A stretch of 64,000 nucleotides of DNA from Hydrogenophaga sp. (lineage in GTDB: Bacteria; Pseudomonadota; Gammaproteobacteria; Burkholderiales; Burkholderiaceae_C): positions 83,025-147,024 of the forward strand of contig NZ_JAUSOO010000037.1 in the NCBI RefSeq assembly GCF_030656115.1, given 5' to 3'. Both the position numbers and the translations under genes were made by a program. Below the pieces are notes generated by a model, which searched no databases, was not told the origin of the DNA, and was given only the letters and a program-made list of their open reading frames with translations. Each line of letters opens with the position of its first letter. The first letter of the stretch is position 1. Shown in pieces: positions 19,301 through 26,838 of the stretch.

Positions 19301-19582
19301 TTGCTGGTCGACTTCATCGAGCTGGAAACCCGGCGCGGCGTGCCGTTTGCGCAGGCCGTGGTGCAGTCCGCCGCCGTGCGCGCCCAGCCCATTGCCCTCA
19401 CCGGCCTGGCCGCCATGATGGGCGCCTTCTTCATCCTGGACGACCCGATCTTCAACGGCCTGGCGATTTCGCTCATCTTTGGCATTGCCGTGTCCACGCT
19501 GCTGACGCTGGTGGTGATTCCGGTGCTGTATTTCGCTGTGTACCGCAAAAAGTACGAAGCGCTGGCCTCTGCGGCCACCTGA
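16304..19582 (+). CDS. RND efflux permease
   Basis: A 1,092-residue proton-driven exporter with the AcrB-type layout: TM1, a large periplasmic porter loop, TM2-6 (including the GILVDDAIVVVENIHRH motif with the adjacent Asp pair of the proton relay), TM7, a second porter loop and TM8-12. The start at 16304 follows an AAGGA ribosome site. Its N-terminal loop (ITPLLALVALLLGLFAVLVTPREEEPQINV) is typical of the branch distinct from the classic HAE-1 drug pumps. The substrate is not deducible. The neighbours (DUF2892, SLAC1, CsoR-like regulator) suggest small reactive or inorganic compounds rather than classical drugs, but this is inference. Confidence 0.92.
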   Translation: MSHPETPSNATPEKLGFSGSVARMFQANAITPLLALVALLLGLFAVLVTPREEEPQINVTMANVLIPFPGASSADVEKMVAAPAEHVLSQIQGIEHTYSVSRPGVAVLTVQFQVGVPRTEALVRLYDVLNANQDWLPQGLGVLTPIVKPKGIDDVPVLAATLWTKDAQSAHDLERVAHAVETELKRVPGTREVVTIGGPGRAVHVWLDPARLRERGVSVQTLHGAIASANQALPSGAVINPNAAAGEPGMLSVETGEFLQNEKDVGDIVVGVSNGRPIYLREVARVEAGAQLPKRYVWFTPGAADAAHPGQQGQNHPAVTITVTKKPGENAVDVAAGVRERLDNLKNTIIPDDVEVAITRDYGQTAADKAYKLIQKLIFATGSVIILVGLALGRREAIIVGAAVILTLTATLFASWAWGFTLNRVSLFALIFSIGILVDDAIVVVENIHRHRQLTPDVPLSVIIPRAVDEVGGPTILATFTVIAALLPMAFVTGLMGPYMSPIPINASMGMGISLAIAFTVTPWLALKLTKTGAGHAAHGPSKLTNALQNTFTRVLTPLLQSARKRWLLLAGILVALLLSVGLALVQWVVLKMLPFDNKSEYQVVLDMPAGTPLENTAAALQDMTAWLAQQPEVANVQGYAGTASPITFNGLVRQYYLRADVESGDLQINLTDAAHRSEKSHAIAQRHRPDLEKIAAVHGARIKVVEVPPGPPVMSPIVAEVYGPDEAGRAELALRVAQAYAETPDIVGVDTSLKEHAPRAFLRIQRQRAESLGIPVQVIAQTVYAALSGSDAAYLHDGHAKFAVPVRLQLPLDQQVGLDALLALPLKAANGAMVPLSELVTVERGVIDQPRFTKNMLPVTYVMGDMAGKLDSPLYGLFGIRSRMDAAALPNTGELGEYWISQPKDPYRQYAVKWDGEWQITYETFRDMGAAYGVGLILIYLLVVAQFKSYVTPLIIMAPIPLTIIGVMPGHALLNAQYTATSMIGMIALAGIIVRNSILLVDFIELETRRGVPFAQAVVQSAAVRAQPIALTGLAAMMGAFFILDDPIFNGLAISLIFGIAVSTLLTLVVIPVLYFAVYRKKYEALASAAT

Positions 19583-19618
19583 TTTTTCCCCCACTGTGTT
19601 TTTCTTTAGGAGTTTGAA

Positions 19619-19849
19619 ATGACCGTTGAACGTTACATCCGTGTGATCGCTGGCCTGTTCATCATGTTCTCGCTGGCGCTGGGCGTGGAAGCCAGCCCCT
19701 TGTTTGTGAGCCCTTGGTTCCTGGCCTTCACCGCCTTTGTCGGTTTCAACCTGTTCCAGTTTGGCTTCACCAACTTCTGCCCGCTGGCGCTGATTTTGAA
19801 AGCCCTGGGCGTGCCCGAAAGCAAAATCGCTTGCAGCGCTGCCAAGTAA
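19619..19849 (+). CDS. DUF2892 (YgaP-type) small membrane protein
   Basis: A 76-residue protein with two hydrophobic hairpin segments (IRVIAGLFIMFSLALGV and PWFLAFTAFVGFNLFQFGFTNFC) and the family end NFCPLALILKALGV. The same domain is fused to rhodanese in YgaP-like proteins and is often found next to sulfur-handling genes. Two cysteines, one at the membrane edge (FTNFCPL) and one in the tail (KIACSAAK), could be redox-active. A strong AGGAG ribosome site lies ten bases upstream, 36 bases after the RND permease stop, within the same operon. Confidence 0.85.
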   Translation: MTVERYIRVIAGLFIMFSLALGVEASPLFVSPWFLAFTAFVGFNLFQFGFTNFCPLALILKALGVPESKIACSAAK

Positions 19850-19909
19850 GGCGCAGTAACCGGAGCTTCCAACTCCGGTCCCATCTCAGCGACGTCACCA
19901 AAGGCCACC

Positions 19910-20959
19910 ATGTCTTCACCTACCCCGTTGAAATTCCTCATGCCCGGCTGGTTCTCGCTGGTCATGGGCTTGTGCGGGCTGGCACTGGCCTGGCACAGCG
20001 CCCAGGCCGCCCTGGGTGACATGGCCACCGGCATCGCGCTGGTGCTGGGCGGGCTGGCGGTGCTGGTGTTCGGCGTGTTGCTGGTGGCTTCGGTGTTGCG
20101 CATGGTGCGCCACCCGCAGGCGCTGGCGGAAGACCTGAAGCACCCGGTGCGCCACGCCTTTGTGGCGGCGCTGCCGGTGTCGTTGCTGTTGCTGGCCACC
20201 GTGGGCGTGGCCCTGGGTGGGGCCAGCGGCGGTTGGGCCACGGTGTGGCGCGGCGTGTGGTGGCTGGGCAGCGTGACACAGCTCTGGGCCACGCTGTGGG
20301 TGCTGGGCCGCTGGATCGCGCCCGCCGCCTCGGCGCAGCCGGGCCAAGGGCCGGGCAACACCGGGTTGTGGCCGGCGGTTACGCCGGTGCTGCTGATCCC
20401 GGTGGTGGGCAATGTGGTGGCCCCGCTGGCGGGCATGCCGCTGGGCATCGACGGCTGGTCGGCGGCGCAAATGGGCATTGGCGTGTTCTTCTGGCCGCTG
20501 GTGCTGTTGCTCACGCTGGTGCGGCGCATCGCCCACAGCCCGCTGCCCGAGCGCGTGCTGCCGGCCTGGTTCATCACCATCGCACCACCCGCCGTCATTG
20601 GCCTGGTGCTGGCGCAAATGCAGGCACCGCTCCCGGCGGTGCAGGCGCTGTGGGGCGTGGGCCTGTTCTTCCTGTTGTGGACGGCGCCGGTGGTCAAACG
20701 CATCGTGGCGCAGCCGTTTGGCGTGCCCTTCTGGGCGCTGTCGTTCCCGCTGGCGGCGTTCACCACGCTCACCCTGCGCCTGGCCCAACTGCAGCCCAAC
20801 AGCGGCTGGCACGGCACGCTGCAAAACGCGGGCGTGTTGCTGCTGGCCGCCACCTCCATGGTGGTGCTGTGGCTGGCCTTTGCCACCGTGCGCGGCCTGC
20901 GCGACGGCACCTTGCTGGCGCCCGAACCGGTGGCCAACATCATTCCCGTGTCGGCATGA
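19910..20959 (+). CDS. SLAC1/TehA-family (TDT) anion channel or exporter
   Basis: A 349-residue membrane protein with about ten hydrophobic segments in the TDT pattern: N-terminal FLMPGWFSLVMGLCGLALAW, then LWPAVTPVLLIPVVGNVVAPL. Relatives include TehA (tellurite/anion), the malate carrier Mae1, the plant anion channel SLAC1 and the yeast sulfite exporter Ssu1. The fourth operon gene, it overlaps the CsoR-like regulator by four bases (ATGA), which implies translational coupling. A role in anion or sulfite efflux would fit the neighbouring DUF2892 protein, but selectivity cannot be read from sequence. Confidence 0.85.
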   Translation: MSSPTPLKFLMPGWFSLVMGLCGLALAWHSAQAALGDMATGIALVLGGLAVLVFGVLLVASVLRMVRHPQALAEDLKHPVRHAFVAALPVSLLLLATVGVALGGASGGWATVWRGVWWLGSVTQLWATLWVLGRWIAPAASAQPGQGPGNTGLWPAVTPVLLIPVVGNVVAPLAGMPLGIDGWSAAQMGIGVFFWPLVLLLTLVRRIAHSPLPERVLPAWFITIAPPAVIGLVLAQMQAPLPAVQALWGVGLFFLLWTAPVVKRIVAQPFGVPFWALSFPLAAFTTLTLRLAQLQPNSGWHGTLQNAGVLLLAATSMVVLWLAFATVRGLRDGTLLAPEPVANIIPVSA

Positions 20960-21249
20960 GCAACACACCCGCCCAGCACCTGCCTGCCGAGCGCAAGGCC
21001 GAGCTGGTGCACCGCCTGCGCCGGGCCGAGGGCCAGGTGCGCGGGCTGCAAAAGCTGCTGGACGAAGGCGCCGACTGCGCCAAGATCGCGCAGCAACTGC
21101 TGGCCACGCGCCACGCGCTGGACAGCACCTACGTGCGGCTCAACCTCGCGGTGGCCGAGCAAGAACTGCAGCAACCTTCAACCGAAGGAGCGCAGCGCGT
21201 GACCGAGGTGCTGGACCGGCTGCAAAACCGATTGGGGCGGGCGCGCTGA
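20956..21249 (+). CDS. CsoR/FrmR-family transcriptional repressor, single-cysteine variant
   Basis: A 97-residue all-helical regulator. The family core is clear: KAELVHRLRRAEGQVRGLQKLLDEG, then DC41AKIAQQLLATRHAL. Copper-sensing CsoR proteins use Cys-His-Cys, with His 25 and Cys 29 residues after the first Cys. FrmR keeps Cys and His, and CstR keeps two Cys. Here position 66 is Val and position 70 is Glu, and C41 is the only cysteine. It therefore cannot bind Cu(I) in the standard way or form an intramolecular disulfide. It could respond to an electrophile, sulfur transfer or an intermolecular link. It is coupled to the SLAC1 gene and probably represses the whole operon through the palindrome at 15064-15077. 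Confidence 0.85.
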   Translation: MSNTPAQHLPAERKAELVHRLRRAEGQVRGLQKLLDEGADCAKIAQQLLATRHALDSTYVRLNLAVAEQELQQPSTEGAQRVTEVLDRLQNRLGRAR

Positions 21250-21337
21250 GCTTGGGCAGCGGCCCGGGCGCTGATGGCTTGTGTGGGGCTGCGCTTCTCA
21301 TGCTCACGGTAAATTCGGATCGTTGATCGCCATCGCA

Positions 21338-21577
21338 TCAGTGTTGACGCGCCCATTGCACCGCCTCGTCGATGAGGTCGGTGAGTTCAGACGCCCCCAT
21401 GCCGGCGGCAGCGGTCTTGGCTTGTTCTACGGCCTGGTCCAGCAGGTAGGCTCGTACAGCCTCCTCGATGAAGCGCGACAGGTCGCCTTTGCGACCGCCG
21501 CCCTGTGCGGCAATGAACATGCGCACGGATTGATCTGTTTCTGGCGACACAGCGATATTCCAGCGGACGGAATCCAT
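21338..21577 (-). CDS. Ribbon-helix-helix protein, orphan antitoxin-like
   Basis: A 79-residue protein starting MDSVRWNIAVSPETDQSVRMF, a CopG/ParD-type N-terminal strand followed by two helices (KGDLSRFIEEAVRAYLLDQAVEQA). Start 21577 has a good GGAGA ribosome site; an upstream in-frame ATG at 21598 is possible. No toxin reading frame follows in the 88 bases to the convergent CsoR-like gene, so it is an orphan antitoxin or a stand-alone regulator. Confidence 0.72.
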   Translation of the reverse strand: MDSVRWNIAVSPETDQSVRMFIAAQGGGRKGDLSRFIEEAVRAYLLDQAVEQAKTAAAGMGASELTDLIDEAVQWARQH

Positions 21578-21743
21578 GGTTTCTCCAGTGCCAAGCATTT
21601 GGGTGTTTGGGTGTGTTGTTTTTATATGTCGATTCGAACAAGCGCGCCAGGGTGGGCTTCATCCAACGCTCGACGGGCGAAACTTTGGCAAACCGCCATC
21701 GCGCACAGCGCCGATATGCGGTATACCCCCGATCGCCCCAATG

Positions 21744-21781
21744 CGCGGGAAGCCCAGTCCTTCAGGGCGGGGAGGAGGTCA
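21744..21781 (+). mobile_element. IS200/IS605 right-end / omega-RNA tail-like remnant
   Basis: The plus strand reads GAAGCCCAGTCCTTCAGGGC, then GGGGAGGAGGTCA (core 21749-21781). This resembles the conserved 3' tail found after tnpB genes in IS605-family elements, which is also the scaffold end of TnpB guide RNA, except for one change in the stem. No tnpB or tnpA frame is present. It overlaps the last codons and stop of the DUF389 gene on the other strand. Recognised by eye from family memory only. Confidence 0.35.
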
Positions 21782-23155
21782 GCGGCTGCGCGCAGCACGC
21801 ACCAAGTGGTCAATGACGATGACCTCTTTGCGCTCCAGGCGCAGAGCCAGCCAGCGGGCCAGGGTGGCGCGTTCGCGGGCCGACAGCGCTCGCTCCACCG
21901 TCACCACCACCAGGGCCGTGGTGGGTGCAGCGGTGGCAGCAGCGTCAGACGCCGCAACCGGCGCCAAGGGTTCGGCCAGGTAAGCCGCGCGCACCTGCGG
22001 CAGCTGTGCGCGAATCTCGCTTTCCAGCAAGTCGCGCGGCAAGGGGGCGGGGGCTGGCGGTTCTTCCAGCCGCTTCAGGGTTTGTGCCAGCTGTGCTTCC
22101 AGCACGCGCACCTTGGCGTCGTTTTTTTGCACCTGGGCCACCAGGGTGCGTTGCAGTTCTTCGGTCAGGTCTTTGCGCAGAGCGCCCACGTCCAGGGCCT
22201 CATCGCCGGTGCGGCGCAATTCCACCTGTGCTTCGGGCAAGCCGTTGCGGCGCAGGGCCGCCTGGGCCTGTTCGCGCAGCTGTTCCCGGTCGCGGTCGCC
22301 CACGGTGGTCAGGCGGATCAGCCGGGCCTTGACGTCGATGTCATACGACAGCACACGCGGGTCGGACAGCAGCTCGTGGCCTACGTTGCGTGCGGCGTTG
22401 TTGAACACCTCGTTCTGCACGAATTTGTAGCCCAGCCAAATGCTGGGCACCAGCACCAGCGTCAGGCCCGCCGCGATGATGCTGCGGTGCCGCCGCCGTG
22501 TGGCGGCGTTCACCACACCGCGTGGCGGCAGGCGCAGCAGCTTGGCCACGGCCAACGTGGACGCCGCGATGAACACGCTGTTGATGACATACAGGTAGAA
22601 GGCGCCAAGAAAGAAGTCCCAGCGCCCGTTGGCAATGCCAAAGCCTGCGGTGCACAAGGGCGGCATCAGGGCGGTGGCAATGGCCACGCCCGGCACGATG
22701 TTGTTGAAGCTGCGCCGCGTCACCGCCACCATGCCGGCCGCGCCGCCGAAGGCCGCAATCAACACGTCCCACAGCGTGGGGCTGGTGCGTGCCAGCAGTT
22801 CGCTTTGCGGCTGGTCCAGCGGGCTCAGCGAGAAATAGAGGATTGACGTGATCAGGCTCAGCGCGGTGAAAATGCCCAGGTTCTTGGCGGCATCACGGAT
22901 GAGGTTGAAGTCGGCCACCGCAGCGGCGTAGCCGATACCGACGATAGGCCCCATCAGTGGCGAGATCAGCATGGCGCCGATGATCACCGCCGTGGAGTTG
23001 ACGTTCAGCCCCACCGACGCGATGAGGATGGCGAAAAACAGCACCCACAGGTTGGTGCCCACCACTTGGGCGCCGCTGCGCAAGGCGGCGTCGATGACGT
23101 CGGCATCTTGCTGGTCGCTGCGCAGGTTGAAGAGACGGTAAATGCGGGTGTTCAT
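21779..23155 (-). CDS. DUF389 (TIGR00341-type) membrane protein
   Basis: A 458-residue protein. The N-terminal cytoplasmic stretch (RIYRLFNLRSDQQDADVIDAALRSG) leads into about six hydrophobic segments with the family signature VNSTAVIIGAMLISPLMGPIVGIG and a second motif NIVPGVAIATALMPPLCTAGFGIA. A long hydrophilic C-terminal region with a coiled-coil stretch (AKVRVLEAQLAQTLKRLEE) follows. Function is unknown in the family. Start 23155 (MNTRIYRLF) has a poor ribosome site, and the frame is open to 23266 over the end of the upstream gene. It lies 59 bases after the GT39 gene on the same strand and is probably co-transcribed. Confidence 0.85.
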   Translation of the reverse strand: MNTRIYRLFNLRSDQQDADVIDAALRSGAQVVGTNLWVLFFAILIASVGLNVNSTAVIIGAMLISPLMGPIVGIGYAAAVADFNLIRDAAKNLGIFTALSLITSILYFSLSPLDQPQSELLARTSPTLWDVLIAAFGGAAGMVAVTRRSFNNIVPGVAIATALMPPLCTAGFGIANGRWDFFLGAFYLYVINSVFIAASTLAVAKLLRLPPRGVVNAATRRRHRSIIAAGLTLVLVPSIWLGYKFVQNEVFNNAARNVGHELLSDPRVLSYDIDVKARLIRLTTVGDRDREQLREQAQAALRRNGLPEAQVELRRTGDEALDVGALRKDLTEELQRTLVAQVQKNDAKVRVLEAQLAQTLKRLEEPPAPAPLPRDLLESEIRAQLPQVRAAYLAEPLAPVAASDAAATAAPTTALVVVTVERALSARERATLARWLALRLERKEVIVIDHLVRAARSR

Positions 23156-23214
23156 GAACCAGAAAGCGGGGTGGAAAGCGGGCACCAGCCCATGGCGGTG
23201 AAAGCTGCGCCTGC

Positions 23215-24771
23215 TCAGCGCCCCGGCCCACCGGGCGAGCACTCGGCAAACCCGTAGCGCTCGCAAAACGGGTTGCCCAGCAGCGGCAGCCAGGTCGGGA
23301 TGTTGTGAAACTCGCGGGCGATGGTGCTCAGCACCGTGTCGCGGTAGGGCTGGTAGCGAAAGCCCTCGCCGTCCACCGCAAAGTAGCGCACGCCCGCCAC
23401 CTCAAACGTGCTCACGCTCACGCGCTCGAAATACGGTGTGAAGTCGCTCAGCTGGGGTTCCTTGAAATCCAGGATGCGCAGGTGCTGGCCTTGCAGGGTG
23501 CGAAAGTCCACCAGCTGATCGTCTTGCCGTGCGTGGTGGCGGCCCACGCCAAACACCGGCACATAGGCGGTGTGGAAGTAACCGAGCATGCTGGCGGTGC
23601 TGTAGGCGCGCGCCATGAGGGTGGCGCCGGCGGGCAGGTCGTGCTGCAGCGCTTGCACAATGGCCGGCGCTTCGCGCAGGAACACCGCTTTTTCATAGAG
23701 CTTGCTCGACTGCCACAGCGACAGCGGTACCCAGGCCAGCGCGGCCACCAGCAGCAGGTGCGGCACCGACAGGGCCAGCGTCCAGTTCAGGCTGCGGCGC
23801 AGCGCGCGCGGCTCCAGCTTCAGCCCGGCCCACACCACAAACAGCGGCACAAAACCCAGCACCCAGTGCAGCCCCACGCTGCGGCGCAGGCTCAAAAACG
23901 CAAACAGCAGAATGGGGAACAGCCACAGCACGGCGGCGGCCCGTTGCGTGCTGGCCGACACGCCGGGCACCGGGCGCGCACGCCAGCCCTGCCACAGCAA
24001 CCAGGGCGTGAGCAGGTAGACCGCCATGCCAACGTAGACCACAAACGTCTTGAGCTGCCAGTGCGAACCCTCGTGGCGGTTGAACACGTTGAACATCACA
24101 TTGCTCCAGCCGTGCGTGGCGTTGAAGCCCAGGTTGATGCCGATGGACGGCAGCGCCAGCACCAGCATGAGCGGCAGCGCCCACCAGCGCTCGCGCCGCC
24201 AGCCCAGCACGTGCACCGCATAGGCCAGGCCAAGCAGGGCGGCGAAGTACTTGGACAAAAAGGCCAAGCCCACGAACAGGCCCGCCAGCGCGTACCAGCC
24301 GGTGCCTCGGTCGGTGCAGGCGCTCGCGCGCAGGTAGGCGTAGGCCGAGAGCGCTATGAACAGGATCAGCGGTGTGTCGGTGGTGACCAACACAAACATC
24401 CAGGACCACGGCATGGCCAGGTACACCGCGCCGGCCAGCCAGGCGCTGGACTCGCGCGCATCGGGCAAAAAGCGGCGCAGCAGATCGACCACCAGCAGCG
24501 CGATGGCGCTGGTCACCAGCAGCGTCACGCTGCGCAGCACCAGCGGGTGGTCGTTGATACCGTGCAGCACCGCCAGCAGCCAACCCACCATGGGCGGGTG
24601 GTCGGAGTAACCCCAGGCCGGGAACACGCCCCACTGGTAGAAAAAGGCTTCGTCCCCGGTCATCGGGAACGTGGCCGCCACCCCGGTCTTGAGCAACAGC
24701 GTGGCCGCAAACATGGCCCAGAACAACCGGCGTGCGCCTGCGAGGGAGAGGTCAGAAGTGTTCATGGCCAT
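23215..24771 (-). CDS. GT39-type (ArnT/PMT-like) polyprenyl-phosphate sugar glycosyltransferase
   Basis: A 518-residue inner-membrane enzyme with about 11-12 hydrophobic segments. The first periplasmic loop has the catalytic-type acidic motif TGDEAFFYQW (D40, E41), followed by GYSDHPPMVGWLLA, the classic pattern of PMT_2/ArnT-like transferases. These use a sugar on undecaprenyl-phosphate and modify lipid A, glycans or proteins on the periplasmic face. Upstream on the same strand lie an SMR-type flippase-like protein and a UbiA-HAD protein, a set that would make, flip and transfer a polyprenyl-linked sugar. MAMNTS starts at 24771 with a second Met at 24765. Confidence 0.87.
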   Translation of the reverse strand: MAMNTSDLSLAGARRLFWAMFAATLLLKTGVAATFPMTGDEAFFYQWGVFPAWGYSDHPPMVGWLLAVLHGINDHPLVLRSVTLLVTSAIALLVVDLLRRFLPDARESSAWLAGAVYLAMPWSWMFVLVTTDTPLILFIALSAYAYLRASACTDRGTGWYALAGLFVGLAFLSKYFAALLGLAYAVHVLGWRRERWWALPLMLVLALPSIGINLGFNATHGWSNVMFNVFNRHEGSHWQLKTFVVYVGMAVYLLTPWLLWQGWRARPVPGVSASTQRAAAVLWLFPILLFAFLSLRRSVGLHWVLGFVPLFVVWAGLKLEPRALRRSLNWTLALSVPHLLLVAALAWVPLSLWQSSKLYEKAVFLREAPAIVQALQHDLPAGATLMARAYSTASMLGYFHTAYVPVFGVGRHHARQDDQLVDFRTLQGQHLRILDFKEPQLSDFTPYFERVSVSTFEVAGVRYFAVDGEGFRYQPYRDTVLSTIAREFHNIPTWLPLLGNPFCERYGFAECSPGGPGR

Positions 24772-24809
24772 GCGTCATTCACAACAAAAATACGTTCCAG
24801 ATCGGGGCC

Positions 24810-25169
24810 TCAGGCATCCATGGCCAGCAGGCTCACACCCACCACAATGAGCGTGCAGCCGGCCACACGCAGCCACGAAAACGGCTCGCCCAGCCACAGC
24901 ACGCCCAGCCCCATCGTGACCACAAAGCCCAGGCTCACCAGCGGGTAGGCCAGGCTCACGTCCAGCCGCGACAGCACCCACAGCCACAGCACCGCGCTGG
25001 CGCCATACAGCACCAGGCCCAGCCACACCAGCGGGCTGGAGAGCGCGTGCAGGTAGGTGGCGCCCACGTCGCCACCGGCGGGGGCGCCCATGCCGCGCTT
25101 CATGGCCAGTTGGGCGGCCGAGGACAGCAACACACAAAACAGGGCCAGGCCCAGCGCGATGGATTTCAT
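24810..25169 (-). CDS. EmrE/ArnE-like SMR-family membrane protein
   Basis: A 119-residue protein with four hydrophobic helices: ALGLALFCVLLSSAAQLAMK, LVWLGLVLYGASAVLWLWVL, SLAYPLVSLGFVVTMGLGVL and VAGCTLIVVGVSLLAM. The SLAYPL box in TM3 is typical of the EamA/SMR branch that includes the ArnE/ArnF aminoarabinose-lipid flippase. Lying between UbiA-HAD and GT39 genes with short gaps, it is a good candidate for the flippase of the polyprenyl-sugar intermediate. Drug export is the alternative. The start is the ATG at 25169. Confidence 0.8.
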   Translation of the reverse strand: MKSIALGLALFCVLLSSAAQLAMKRGMGAPAGGDVGATYLHALSSPLVWLGLVLYGASAVLWLWVLSRLDVSLAYPLVSLGFVVTMGLGVLWLGEPFSWLRVAGCTLIVVGVSLLAMDA

Positions 25170-25191
25170 GGGGGTTTTTCAGGGGGGTGTC

Positions 25192-26643
25192 TCAAATGCC
25201 CACCGTAGCGGCCACGCCCATGGCGCTCATCACGGCCAGCGTGATCCAGCTGAACGGATCGCGCAGTGCGAATTGCAGCGGGTCTTCGCCGTGCAGCTCG
25301 CGCCGCCCGGTCTTGAGCCAGATGCGCATGATCCACAGCAGCAGCACCGGCGCCGCACCCCACAGCCACTCGGGTTGCGCATACAGCACCTGGCTGTTCT
25401 GGCTGTCGATGTAGAGCGTGAGCACCATCACCGCCAGAAAGCCGCTGGACAAACCCATGGACCGCAACGAGGCCAGGTCGCGCCGCTGGTAGCCCCGCCC
25501 CGGCGCGAGGGCGCTGCGGTCGTCGTCGAGCTCTTCCAGCTCGGCACAGCGCTTGACCAGGGCCAGGCTCAAAAACAGAAAAATCGAAATCGCCAGCAGC
25601 CAGTTGGACGGCACCACGCCCACGGCCACCCCGCCCGCGCCAATGCGCAGCGTGTACAAACTCGACAAAACCAGCACGTCCAGCAGGGCCACGCGCTTGA
25701 GCCACAACGAATACCCGAGTGTGGTGGCGGTGTAGGCCAGCAGCATGGCCGCAAAACCACCCGACACCGCCAGCGCCAGCCCAAAAGCCAGCGCCATCAT
25801 CACCACCCCCAACACCACCGCCAGCGCAATGCTGAGGGCACCCGAGGCCAGCGGCCGGTGGCGCTTGAGGCGGTGCACCCGGTCGCTGGGCAGGTCCAGC
25901 AGGTCGTTGAACAAATAGGTGGCCGACGCGCACAGGCCAAACGCCACAAACGCCAGCACAGCCAGCCCCCAGAGCTCCGGGTCGAGCGAATGCGCGGCCA
26001 GCAGCGGCAGAAACAGCAGCGCGTTTTTGGACCACTGTTTGAGGCGAATGGCGCGCAGCACGGTCTTGAGCTTCAGCGGCTCCTGGGCAAACACGCGCGC
26101 CTGCGGGTGTTGTTGTTGCAGCGCACGCACCACGGCGGGCGGCGCGTTCACGGCCACGGCCTGCGAGCTGCCTTGCCACACCGCCAGGTCGTCGCGGCTG
26201 TTGCCGGCGTAGGTCCAGCGCGTGTGGCCGCCCGCGCGGGCGTGTGCCTCGATGGCGGCGCGCTTGTGGGCACGGCTCAGGTTGGGGCCGCCCGCACCGC
26301 CGTGGGTGCCCAGCACCGCGTCAAAGAACTTGAAGTGCGCCGCCACCTCGTCCACGATGCGCGCGTCCGCCGCACTCGCCAGCACCAGGGGGCGGCCGCG
26401 GGCGTGTTCGTCGCGCAGGTACTGCACAAAGCGCTCGTGGTAGGGCAGTCGGGCGGGGTCGGGGCGCACCGCGTCGGCCAGCTTGTGCTTGAAACCCGCC
26501 TTGCCCAGCAGCATCCAGAGCAGCAGGCGCAGCAGGTTCAGCGGGTTGCGCCGCACCAACAGCATGACCGACTCGTACAGCGTGTCGGACAGCGTGAGCG
26601 TGCCGTCCAGGTCCACATACAGCGGGCTGGTGTCGTGCGGCAT
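25192..26643 (-). CDS. HAD hydrolase - UbiA prenyltransferase fusion (DPPR-synthase-like)
   Basis: A protein of about 483 residues. Residues 5-200 are a HAD-IB phosphatase with the nucleophile motif VDLDGTLTLSDT. Residues about 205-483 are a UbiA-family intramembrane prenyltransferase with the first Asp-rich motif NDLLDLPSDRVH and seven to nine hydrophobic helices. The relatives with this fold order are decaprenyl-phosphate 5-phosphoribosyltransferase-like proteins, in which the fused phosphatase could remove the 5-phosphate. First gene of the apparent operon. Start 26643 (MPHDTSPLYVDLDG) fits the HAD domain, although the frame is open to 26754 and there is no good ribosome site. Confidence 0.83.
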   Translation of the reverse strand: MPHDTSPLYVDLDGTLTLSDTLYESVMLLVRRNPLNLLRLLLWMLLGKAGFKHKLADAVRPDPARLPYHERFVQYLRDEHARGRPLVLASAADARIVDEVAAHFKFFDAVLGTHGGAGGPNLSRAHKRAAIEAHARAGGHTRWTYAGNSRDDLAVWQGSSQAVAVNAPPAVVRALQQQHPQARVFAQEPLKLKTVLRAIRLKQWSKNALLFLPLLAAHSLDPELWGLAVLAFVAFGLCASATYLFNDLLDLPSDRVHRLKRHRPLASGALSIALAVVLGVVMMALAFGLALAVSGGFAAMLLAYTATTLGYSLWLKRVALLDVLVLSSLYTLRIGAGGVAVGVVPSNWLLAISIFLFLSLALVKRCAELEELDDDRSALAPGRGYQRRDLASLRSMGLSSGFLAVMVLTLYIDSQNSQVLYAQPEWLWGAAPVLLLWIMRIWLKTGRRELHGEDPLQFALRDPFSWITLAVMSAMGVAATVGI

Positions 26644-26783
26644 GGCGGTGGCGGTGTGTGGCGGCAAGCTGGGTGTCCGGTTGGGGGTGCTGCGGCATTT
26701 TAGGCGGCAGGCCCGCGCCCGCTGTGCCGCTGCGACAGCGGTGCCTGTTCGCATGGGATGCGACGGCCGACTTTGTCTTGGGT

Positions 26784-26811
26784 TTGATTCAGGGTAGTCC
26801 CTGGATATACT
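26784..26811 (+). promoter_or_regulatory. Toxin-antitoxin promoter with inverted-repeat operator
   Basis: TTGATT (26784-26789), a 16-base spacer and TATACT (26806-26811). The spacer begins with a perfect inverted repeat CAGGG-TAGT-CCCTG (26790-26803). It is placed where an autorepressing antitoxin would bind, 28 bases before the antitoxin start. Confidence 0.6.
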
Positions 26812-26838
26812 GAACTTTACCTATATGCAGGTCACACC

